Assembly: GCA_009617715.1 (NCBI GenBank)
Contig: VTFK01000155.1
Span: forward strand, 372,001 to 436,000
DNA from: Plectrocnemia conspersa
Lineage: Eukaryota; Arthropoda; Insecta; Trichoptera; Polycentropodidae
Direction: 5' to 3'
Length of the DNA stretch: 64,000 nt
Shown here: positions 38,601-50,600 of the stretch, one piece after another
Numbering within the stretch: position 1 is the first letter of the stretch
How the letters are laid out: every line of letters starts with the position of its first letter
Position numbers and translations under genes: made by a program
Notes under the pieces: model-generated
What the model was told of the DNA's origin: nothing
Database searches by the model: none
What the model saw: the letters and a program-made list of their open reading frames with translations, nothing else

Positions 38601-41600
38601 ATAAACTATCTCTGACTCTTCACCGCATGGCATTCAATAAATAAAACAAACATTGACTCATTATAAAGAGTGTAGGGTATCGTTGGATTAAGGCTAACTC
38701 AAATCGTGATAAGCATGACAGTCAAAATAAAAGTTTTGCATGCTGATGCATCTTAATGTCGATTAGGGTTGTTTGTCTGTTAAATTTGCTTTATCATATT
38801 CAAGGTCAATCATCGTACAACTTAAACACTATTTTTTTTTATTTATTAAAAATGCTAATGGATAGACCTTTTATAATTTTGACTTAAAAAAAATATAAAA
38901 CAATCTACAATTTTTTTTAAAAGCGTTTGCAATTAGACATTTTTATGACGCCACTGGTTGTTATCCCGATTATTTTGTATTTTTTTTAAATAACCAAAAA
39001 AAAATAAGCTACAATTTTTTGGATTTATTTTCAATTAAGTTCATATTTTTGTCTGTGATGCGAATTTAAGTGGGCGGCATTTTATCACACTTTGTGGTTT
39101 CTTTATTTTAAAAATGGCATAAATCGCAGTGAAGTGGTCTAAATATCGAACAATGCTTTCGGCGATAATGTTATGTTCAAACAAATGGTTCAAAAATTGT
39201 ACAAACGTTGCTAAGAAGGTCGTGATATTGAAACAAATATCTAATCGTCTCAATAAAATCATCCTAAAGAACCAAGACCAAAAACAGCCCGTCAAGTCCA
39301 ATTGAATTTCAATTATATTTTTATTATAACTTTTGGGTATTCTGACCCTGTGGGGGTGTGACTTCGCAGCCAGAAAGACGCAGTTGGAGACTAGTAAGAA
39401 TTGTATTTAGTTTATATTGCATATTGCGACAAACTATGCTGGGTTATTCTCCGAGCGATGGTGAAAAATCTGGAGGAGGGATGTTGTCAGTGGAAGATCC
39501 TTAGAGTTCTGATTGATGTGGCAGCGACAGTATAGCGGAAGTTGATCCTTCTCTGCTGCGGTGTTCATATGGTAGAGTTCCTCTCAGGATGTGAGCGTCC
39601 ATAACCGTTGATGTCCACGGGCGGCCAGTTTCTGCTAGTGGCTGTCCTCTCCTCATTGTCATATTATTTGTTGGTGACATCATCGCCCTTCGTATGAGTT
39701 TTGATCAGCATACTTATTTTAGACTGTACGACGACGCCATTACCCTTTTTCGTGATGCTGTAACTACTAATTAGCATAATTATATAAATAGGGAAGTCTT
39801 CTTTGTTCGGGAGCATTTCATCAAATAATTTCAAACCATACGGTCAGTCATCTGACCGATGAATATCGTTTCGAATCCTTTTTTTTCTAGTCGTAACGAG
39901 GGCTTTTGTGCTGTCCCATCCTTTACACTATATTGTCATGTTTCTCTCATTTGTTCATTAATGATCATTTTTGGTCACAGCAATTTACTGCGTGAGTTTC
40001 AAGAATGAGAACACCCATATAACGGTGTAGTTTACTATGATTTAATATCTTGCAGTTTTTGGCAGACAATCCGGAAAAAACAACCAGAATTTTTGTCTAA
40101 AAGCGACAAGGCTGTGATGCCACAGCCACCGTGTTCTCAAAGATAAAAATAACATTGACATAACCGCTGAGTGATCTGAAGAATATACCAAATATTTTTC
40201 GGATCGAAAGAAACGCTGAGATTTAACTTATTATATCATATCTGATCTGAGCACTACTTCAAGTATATATTATACAAAGATTAAATAACTAGTTTTTGAT
40301 ATAAATAAAAAAAATCGATATGTTTTATCACGCCTCGTACATTAACAGAAAACATCTTTGAGTGACATCATTTGTATGGCTTTTGGAAGCTTTGGAAATC
40401 ACTGTTTTATAGTTATTCGTGAAAAACGATGAAGTATACTATGCATATGTCATTTCTTTATGTGACTTGATGCAAAGTAATGCTCATAAAGTTTATATCG
40501 CCCTGAATCGCTCATAAATAATGTTGCAAAGTAAGTCGCCTTCTGAAGGCATTAGACAAGAGGCTCGAAAGTTAATCTCATTCAAATCGAAGTTTAATCA
40601 AAACTTTTCCTCGTTTCTTTACCTAAATAAATTGCGATCCATCTTCTTACAGCGATTCTCACGAAACTCACGAGCCTTTGAACTTCGACAATATTCTTTT
40701 TCAATCCCGCAACGGCACGTGCTTCACATATTTGCATAATCATTTTTTTCTCTACCTCAAAACATATAAAAAAAAAACACTCGTACGGTTCAACACTCGT
40801 GAGACGGGTAAAATCGATCACCCTTAAGCATATCTAAAGCGCACGTATGCAAAGCGTTGAATTGGTTTTGTTTTCGTCTGATGAGTAAATTCATTAGTGA
40901 GTCAAGTTTGCTGGCTTACCTCACCTTGATCGGACACGTTCTCCCTGTCAATCTGGCGACAATCTCCAGGACGATCGCCGATATCTATTAATATTCTCAT
41001 AGGCGCTGAATCCGACGAAATTCCAGGAAGAATTGCCGGCAAAGGTTCTACCCACTTTTTGACCTTCACCGCCTACGAGATATAAAAAATACTTTTTACT
41101 TCAAACATCTCTAATAACATGAAATTATGTAAATATCATTATATATAAAATAAAATAAAATTTATATAGACTGAAATATGTGATACTTGATCTACAATAG
41201 ATAAGCAATGAAACTAATTCGTACAGATATTATAATTTATTAATAAAGTAGCTTTATTTTTGCATGATTAATATGTATATACACTGTAATACAATGATAG
41301 GTATGCGGTAATAAAAAAGTTATGTTCGATTATTTTCTCTGCGTAGATCTTAATCATCTGCCCTTATGACTACTCAGACTTGGATGGATTATATTTTTTT
41401 CCGCGACATTTCTTTACGAGCTACTCACGTGTGTGCTTATTAATTAATTACATTATATTAAATAATACGCAATAAAAATCTATTGTTTTAAATAAGTACA
41501 CATTATACACTTATTATCGCAGTTGTGATAATGTACGATATATAAGCTATTTTGCATTGACTTTTAGACAAAAATATGTATGTAAAACAATAATTATAGA

Positions 41601-44600
41601 AGGTCAACTATTGGTCACGTTTTTTTCTGCGTTCAAACGATAAATTTCACTTTTGATACTGAGACGAGTTATCGCCGTGTCAATGGCGAACCGCAGAACA
41701 ATTATTACGGAAGCTGCGTACCATAATACCATAGTTTGCATACAGAAACTATAGTAATTTCAGCAATTTCATCAATCAGTCCGATCCACCCGGCGACCGG
41801 TACCAAGCTTCCGGCTTCAGACCTTTATTTATTCTGCGAATCGCTTCCGGAAGTGACCTTCCGAAGAACGCGTCCAGCACGACAACCGACTTTACGTCAA
41901 ATTACGTATGTCGGAATGTGCATAATAACAAACCTCTCTTTTGATATAAAATATCTTCTCATGCTGGCGAATGCCGCAAAATATCATAAATTATAAGATG
42001 TCGATCGATGTACATACGTAATACAATGATATTAATAAGCATATACATGTTACGTTCTAGTTAATATATTTATTAAAACCAGATCGGACGTAAACATGTG
42101 ATAAATTCCTGAAATGATACTTTATAATGCGTACTATGATTATTTACGTTTAATTTAATGAGACGTTCGCTGATAATAACCAAAATTTAATCATATCACC
42201 TCAATTTCCCCGACACCGACTCCTAAATTAACCGCAGAAGTCGTTTGCGATAAACTATTATGTTATTTTATAATTTTAATTATGTAAATTATTATTAAAT
42301 TCGTTTTCCTTCTGTTGTTTGTTTATGAACAAGACAGATAACTGTACGAAAGAGATGTTTAATATATTTTTGCTAATGGTATGACCCATTTAGATATTGT
42401 TTATTTTTTGATATAAACATTGCAATAAGTTAGTTCAAGGAACAAAGCATAAATGCACACGTCCTGTCTTAAATTGATCAGAATATTTTTCATACGCTTA
42501 TAAACCACAGTGATTCGTAGAATGCAAATTGGCGTTAGGACCAGTTATTTTTATCTGACAAAGCTATTGAACTAACAGATATTTTATTCGATTATTTGTT
42601 AACACAGTCACGAATGAAATAATAAATATTTTATAAATAGTTAAAGTAAAAATTCATCATTGTTATATTGCAAAATCATATCAGTAGCACCAATTCTGTA
42701 GTTCAACGACCAAAATCTCGAAGGGTCCTTTCTCGGTTTGTGAGAACGCGCTAAGGCCGCGAGAACAATGTTGTCTTTAATCCAGATTCCGCATGATGCG
42801 CAGCATGGGATTTATGATCGTTTGGATTACCATAAAAATGCGACGCGCATGTGACAAGCAGATCGCTGCATATTAACGACACTTTTCGTCCATTGTACGC
42901 GATGATGACACATTCCACGATGCAGAAACGCTGCATCGGAACGAATGTGTCCTTTTTTCCCGCAGTAAAAAAAATCGACAGGGTTTTCCTGTTCGCAAAA
43001 TGCGACGATCAATCATTTCGGCGAAAAATACAGTGCCTTAAAATTGTGACATAATAATAGTACAATCAAGCATGTGGGAGGAGAGGTGGGTCGGCTTCGG
43101 TGAATCCAAATTTTGGAGTTTCGAAGAAACTTTTTATGCAAGATGTTTTATATGACACATCCTTTCTATAATGAACCCATTGAATGGTTTGGTTATATGA
43201 TCTGCTATATTACTTATAAATTTCTCTAATACATACCTTATAGTATACTATAAAAGAAATGAAGCATATATTTATTTATTATTATAGATTTATAAATCTT
43301 TAGTGCACACATGAGGATTATATTATGTAATAATAAGTTTCTCTCAGCTAAGAAATTTCTTATTTACATTTCGATGGACTTCAATTCCTATTGTTGATAG
43401 TCCAGTCATTCTGTCTCGTGTATTGTTTCGCCGGTCGAATTCGCGACATGTGCCATCGTCACGTGGTCATCGAATATTCATCATATCTTCCAATGGCCAC
43501 AAGAGTCATCGACATCCTGAGAAAGCGGCGCCCGAGATCGTTGTCCTGTCACCACTGCGCCCCTTCGATTTATTGCTTCTCATGAAAAAAGAAGTCGCCT
43601 TCGTCGGAAACTCGACGGCATATTTTTCCATCTATATTTAAATACAATCGTCTCCCGCGCCAGGAATGCCAACAATGCCGCTTTATTGTGATTTTGGAAA
43701 ACTTAACGCCATTGTGCAATCCCTTCTCGGACAGGGTGGACTCCGATCTTTGCGATCGTTTTAAAGGCGTGTGTATTTTTCTCTACAGGTGCCGCGACAC
43801 TTGTGGTGAATCATTGCCCTCGACAGGGTGACGCTTGGAATATAAACAAAGCGCCATTCTTATAGCGGTGTCGACCATTTCAATTTGAGCCGTTCATTCT
43901 TTACGATGCACACTTATTCCATAATGCAGGAATTCCTCTGGAAGACACGTGATTGCAATCCAGCTAAACATCAACACAAATAAGTGCTCGCTGATTATGA
44001 GCAGTTAACATTTCCTCTAATTGAGCTACTGGATTAATAATGCGTATACTTTTAATTGTGAATATAATAAACTTAATAATAAATCAATAAAATTTCAAGC
44101 TTTCAATGTACGTATAAGTTCAATAATATCGTTGAAAACTGATTCTAAGAAATCGAAAATTAATAAAGCTATCAAAATAATTTTATTGCAATTGTCTGTG
44201 AATATTTACTTAGTGTCTTGTACGTCATCTCGAATTATTTACTGTATTCAAAACCCAATACAAACATATTTAAAACGTCCCATAAAATAATTCGTCGCGT
44301 GTCTAATGCAATATGAACAAATCTCTATCGATATACAGCAATTTTATTCATGTTTAATAGGTACACATATATACATATATATATTATAATTTAAATTTAA
44401 AGTTTCAGCAGGTATATACCTGCTAAGCAGTATAGCAGTATTACTCGCAATATGTTTTGTGTTATTAGTATCATCTATGATGTGTTGAATGTATTTTATA
44501 TTATTTTTATTTTCTATCATTTAGTTTGTTCCTTAAGATTTTTTTATGTTTATTTCAAGCGCTTCTCTTTTCATTCTAACAAATATATTAGATATCGATG

Positions 44601-47600
44601 TTAGCTTTCTTGAACTTTAATATTTTGGGTATCGTTTTTTTTAGTATTTTTCTTTATGAAACAACGATTCTACAGTTTCGATAAGGATCAGAAGTATTCG
44701 ATGAAGTTCGGCGAGTCTCTGCAGCTAACTTTATAAAATAACTTATTATTTTTACGAGCTCGCTGCGACTAGAATAAAGATCGATATTATTGTGTCCCGA
44801 CAGACTAACGTGTTGTACAGATTTTTATACTTAATGCTTTCAAAACAAACGATTTTCGCCTATTTATAACATTATGTAAGATCTTTTCGTCTAAAAGCTT
44901 CGAACATGCCTCTATATGTATAACAATAACTCTTGCTTTGCGATCCTTCAAATGTGAACCATTTATTGTCTATTTTGATTTTACTTTGCCTCATTTAAGC
45001 CCATTAGAATTCGGTCCTTTATTCCACGGTTTGGACCTCTGGGTCTCTGCATTCTAAATCGTCTACTGATCTGATTTGTACCTTAGTGTCTGCGTAAAAG
45101 TATCTATTTCTGTATCTTAAAGCTCGTCTTCGATTTTATAAAAAACAGATGAATATACATATATTTATTTTGCAAAAACAACCGTTTTTTATCGATTTTA
45201 CTACTTGAATTATTCATCGCATTCACTTAATAATAAAACTTTAATCGCTTTCCATTTCATCGTTTACGTCTTTAGTTGAAAATTCTGAGTTTGTATTTGT
45301 GGTTTTTTTTTCAACCATACATATAATGGCGGCAATCAAATTGAGTTATTACCCACAGACAGTCTCTGCATACCAAATAGTAATATACATATATATAAAT
45401 CAAAACCTTTTGGGGCAAAATCCCATCTACTAAGATCTATTTTTATAATTTAATATTGTTTGTCCGTTTTGGATCACAGAAAAAATGTTGCATTCTTATA
45501 GCAATGTTTAGTTCTTTCTATTTATATTTTATCATAATTATTTAGTAAAAATAATACTTTTTGACATTTTAGCATTATTTGTGTTTTTCAATTTTCATTG
45601 TGTCGGGAAGATAGGAATTAGTTATTTTTATATAATATAATTATATTTCCGACCAACCATCGCATATAAGATTTTACTGGATTTCCCTAACGTCGCTGAT
45701 GAATATCGTGATGATTAATTTAAATCGGACTAGGTCGTACATATAAGGACGAAATAGCGTAATCGGTAACGTCTCATACTAGTCACTCTGAGGTTGTGGG
45801 TTCGAGCCCCGGCAGTGGCACTCGATTTTTTATTTATAAAAATGCGGCCCCAACTGCAGTGACATCTAGTGATTATAAGTTGTATATCACATAGTAATTT
45901 ATAATTAATAATATAGATGTCATAGATTCCCAGATTCATTCATTATGTCTGATTGACTTACTCAATTAGTATAGATTTGCCCGTTGTAACGCATTGGGCT
46001 TAAGCCTGTCAGGTTTCAACGGAATATTTAATAAAAATAAATATAAAGTATAAAAAATCAGTAATAATGAGCTACTTCGGCTAATAAAGAATAATATCAT
46101 ATATGTATAAAAAAATATTTTAATAAGCCTTTTCATGTAATCTAAAATTATACTTCACAACAACGAGATTTATAAATCTATTAAATACGCCATCTCAAAA
46201 AATCGTTTTCGTACCCAAGTGTTGTAATTGAATCTACGCTATTTAGATAGATTGTATGATTTTATTTTTGTATACAAATAAATGCTAAAAACATCAGACA
46301 ATCTTACGTAGAATCATTACTGATGTAACACGAGCAAAGTTAAACATCTTGTAAATTTGTATTTTTCTTTTTGTGTGAAATCAGCACTTTTCTTTCTTAT
46401 TGAAAATATAGGTATTATTTTTAATATGTTCAGCGTCCTTGTCATTTGGGTCGTTAACCCATTGCTATATGTACTATATGTTATTTTAACAAGGAGATCA
46501 GATATCGTTTTAATAACTTCATCAGTCGTTTTGAACAATTAGTATCGGCGATAGAGGTCAGATTAGACTAATGACGAATGACCGTCCTTCAACTTCCAAT
46601 CTGATTTTTACCTCAAATGAATGCAACGCAAACCGTTTGAAACGTAATATAATAGAGCTCAGTTTGAATTATCAATCCCCTTGATCGCCGGGTGTGACAA
46701 CAATGTTAAAACTATCTCAAAAAAAACATTATTTCCCTTCCGAAACTAAAAATGGCAAATGGTATACTTGAAATGGCGTCTGCGTATCGCGGCAGATGTC
46801 CGCCGTGCATGCTAATCCGTCTTCATCTAGCTTTAATGGTTCGATTTAGCCTTGTCAAGGACCACGGTTATAATTTCAATCGTGTCTAAATATGTATGAT
46901 CGATCAAAACTCTTTCAACGTATGTACAAGCTATACATAATATCACAAATTAAAAAATAAAACACACTATTTTGTATAAAGATCATTCATATGAGATCTT
47001 CCTCTTCATCCCTCGACAATTACAATAGTGCCCAAGAACTACTAGAGTATCCTCTTAAAGCAAAATCTGGTGCTTTAATATCTGAAGACCAGTCTTCTAC
47101 ACTATCCAATGTATTCATATCAATTGTATTGCAGTTATTTATTTTATGTATTGTATATACTTTAATTATGAATGTTAAATAATCCCAGCTTATTTATCAT
47201 AATGAATTAATAGCAACATTTTACCAAAAGTCATGATAAATACTTGTATCCGTTCGCATTTCTTTGTCTTATTGCCATATGCGTTGTATATGACTCATTT
47301 ATACACAATCAACAAATTGCGGATATATCTATAAAGATATCTAGTGCAAAATATGAGTTACTTGATATTTCATTATCAAAGATATAAATTATTTGCGCAA
47401 TAGTGTGATTCAACGACATTATCAAGGAAATGTCTAAAACACGCGAATTTGTGGGCGAAACATCCGTTTTTTAATGTGTTAATATTGAAAAGAGTTGTGA
47501 ATCATCGTGCTATTAAGTTAACATAATAAACATCTGTGGTTTTACGAATTTTACACCTTTTCCTGTTTTTATATAGTAACCGCAAGGTTTTGATTGCCAT

Positions 47601-50600
47601 TTTGATAGTAACTTTATATTGTTATATTTCAGATTTACCTCTCACAGTTCGGATACCTCAATCCAAACGTAAGAAATCCATCAAGCGGTGCCATAGTCGA
47701 CGAAGATACGTGGACAAAAGCCATAGAAGAGTTCCAAAGCTTCGCCGGATTAAACGTTACAGGTATTAACGCTTTACAAATGATATTCCAATGCGCATCA
47801 AAGACACATGCTTTCCACGTTTTAACATAGTAATTGCATTGTCAATAATTATGCGAAAACATTCAAGGGGGAAGGTATACGCACGCTCGTCTAACAACGT
47901 GTCATCAGTCTCGACCTTGCGAAAGTACCATGTACATCGTGATTGAGAAAAATCAATTGTTTAACGCTTGATTTGCATAAAAACAACAAATGTAAACCAT
48001 TACAATCGAGGAAGTAACGAGATATTAAAATGTAATAATTATATTTTACAGGGCAGCTCGATGGCGACACCAAGACTTACATGTCTTTACCTCGGTGCGG
48101 AGTCAAAGACAAAGTGGGATTTGGATCCAATTCAAGGTCTAAACGTTATACCCTACAAGGTAATAAAATATATCATTTTTGATCGTTAAATTATGAACCG
48201 ATAGTATTAAAAAATATTTCAGAACTTTATACTATTTTTTTTTATATAGTAAATTAGTTTTAGAACCACTTGTAAAACAAAAATCGTAACGGTTTTAAAT
48301 TTACCAGTAAAAAGTTTGATTCAAAAGTAATTAAATATTATATAGTGAAATCCGTTAAAAGACAGGTAGTTAAAAAACCGAAAACACACCATGTAGTATA
48401 TAAAAGTAATATAACTTGCTCATTAATAACATTAATATTTTCTCCAATCGCCTCTTTGGATGAAAATCTGGATATTTAAGACACTAGGAATGCAGATCTT
48501 GTATATGGCTCAAAACTGTCATGTTGCAACATAACACTTCAAAAGTCAATATCGTTTAGCACAATTGCAGATTGAATATGATTGCCATTTTTGCTTATTT
48601 TTCTGGTTTCTGGCTGTTGGTGTAAAACCAGTTTTCATCTCCTGTAGCAATTCTTCCTAGGAAGCCGTCATTTATAAAGTCAGATAATGTAAACACTTCA
48701 ACACCATGACTCAAATAGAATGTCAATCCATGACTCACCTCCAGAATTGAGGCTATCATTACTCTTTCTGGAGTGACAGACATGCATCATCATACTAAGC
48801 TTTTTTTTCATCGATGAATTTAAGCACTGCTGCCAATTTAAAAGAGAATAGATCATTCTTAAAGTTTTAATTTAACTCACATATATAATTTAACAAAAAA
48901 CATATGAATATATATCTAAAATATTCTTTAATTCGCTCCTCACCAATTATATGTAAATTATATCAGGTTCAAGATGGCGTGTCAAAGACTTAACATACAA
49001 AATCTCCAAATACCCTCGGTTACTCAAAGCCGACGAGGTCGACGAAGTCGTACAGAAAGCTTTCGACGTTTGGACCGGTCATACAGATTTAACATTCACG
49101 CAGAAGAGAAGCGGTCAAGTACATATTGAAATCAGGTAAGACTCTTCAAATAAATCACATAACAAAATCTAAGATATCATAAGATAATCATATCATATAA
49201 CAAAGTCCAAAACACAAAATCTCACTACTCTAATATTTCAGATTTGAAAAAGGTGAACACGGAGACGGAGACCCATTCGACGGACCTGGAGGCACTTTGG
49301 CTCATGCTTATTTCCCCGTAAGTTTCATTTTATAAATAAACGTTATAATTTATAGATTTACTTATCAATTTATAATGATTTAGGTATATGGAGGTGATGC
49401 TCATTTTGATGACGCCGAACAATGGAGTATTAAGTCGTACAGAGGAACAAACTTATTCCAAGTGGCTGCTCATGAATTCGGTCATTCTTTGGGTCTCAGT
49501 CATAGTGATGTGAAATCAGCTTTGATGGCTCCGTTTTATAGAGGATACGATCCCACTTTCCAATTGGATCAAGATGATATATTAGGAATACAAGTAAGTT
49601 CTTATTTGATTTAATATGATACATATGTATCTAAAACGTACTGTTTTTTGTAGAATTTGTATGGTAGAAAATCAAGAACAGACAATTCTGGTGGTGGTAC
49701 TCACAATGTGCCACAAAATCCTAGCACTGAAGATAGTAGATTGTGCTTAGACACCAAAATTGACGTTATGTTCAATAGTGCCGAAGGATTAACATATGCA
49801 TTCAAAGGTCTCGTCTATATACAATAATTAACACAATTAATCTGTGAATGTTACTTATTAATGTTCTATTGTAGGTGATTACTACTATAGATTGATTGAT
49901 GATGGAGTCGCTCCGGGATATCCTCAGTTAATATCAAAAACATGGTTCGGTCTTCCCGGACATATCGATGCAGCGTTTACATACAGAAACGGTAAAACTT
50001 ACTTCTTCAAAGGATCTAAATACTGGAGATTCCGTGGAAAGAAGATGGAAGACGGATATCCTAAAGAGATCAGTGAAGGTTAATAACATTTCATTATATT
50101 TGCATTTAAAATTTTACAATAATAATAAAATATTTTCTGAGAATTGATATATAAATATAAATTATATTATCAAACAGAATATATACATATATTCATACTT
50201 TTATAATGGTATAATTATTAATAATTTGTGATTTAGGTTTCAAGGGCATTCCTGATAATATTGACGCTGCTATTGTATGGTCTGGCAATGGTAAAATATA
50301 CTTTTACAAAGGAAGCAAATTCTGGAGGTACGATCCGTCAACGAATCCTCCAGTCAAAAGTACATATCCAAAACCTTTATCCAACTGGGAAGGAGTGCCA
50401 AATAACATAGATGCAGCATTCCAATATACAAACGGTTATACATACTTCTTCAAAGATGGAGCGTATTACAGATTTAACGATAGAACATTCAGTGTAAGTA
50501 ATACACTATATATATATTGTTTCGGAGTTAAACATATGTTTATATACTTTATATTCTATTATAGGTTGACTTGGCCGATCCAGCTTTCCCAAGATCAACG

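Larger units (their letters stand above)
27548..47632 (+). other. Mmp1 first coding intron, 20 kb, with islands and repeats
   Basis: AT-rich intron without supported exons of Mmp1 itself. It contains GC-richer, CpG-rich islands at about 28860-29100, 31590-32210, 33540-33800, 38290-38660, 40905-41075, 41630-41900, 42720-43070, 43380-43960 and 46540-46880. None has a convincing coding frame except the candidate at 40925-41072. Eight TGASTCA (AP-1) words occur in the intron. It also holds a mariner fragment (38946-39301), a SINE (45745-46050) and a dispersed repeat (31105-31240). The longest open frame here, 120 codons at 35807-36169 (minus), has AT-rich codons and no recognisable motif. Confidence 0.65.

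Noticed and set aside
45745..45825. Possible functional tRNA gene
   Set aside because: Boxes A and B are present but T-arm and acceptor stems do not pair, and a SINE body and tail follow. The same holds for the heads at 14.2 and 58.2 kb.
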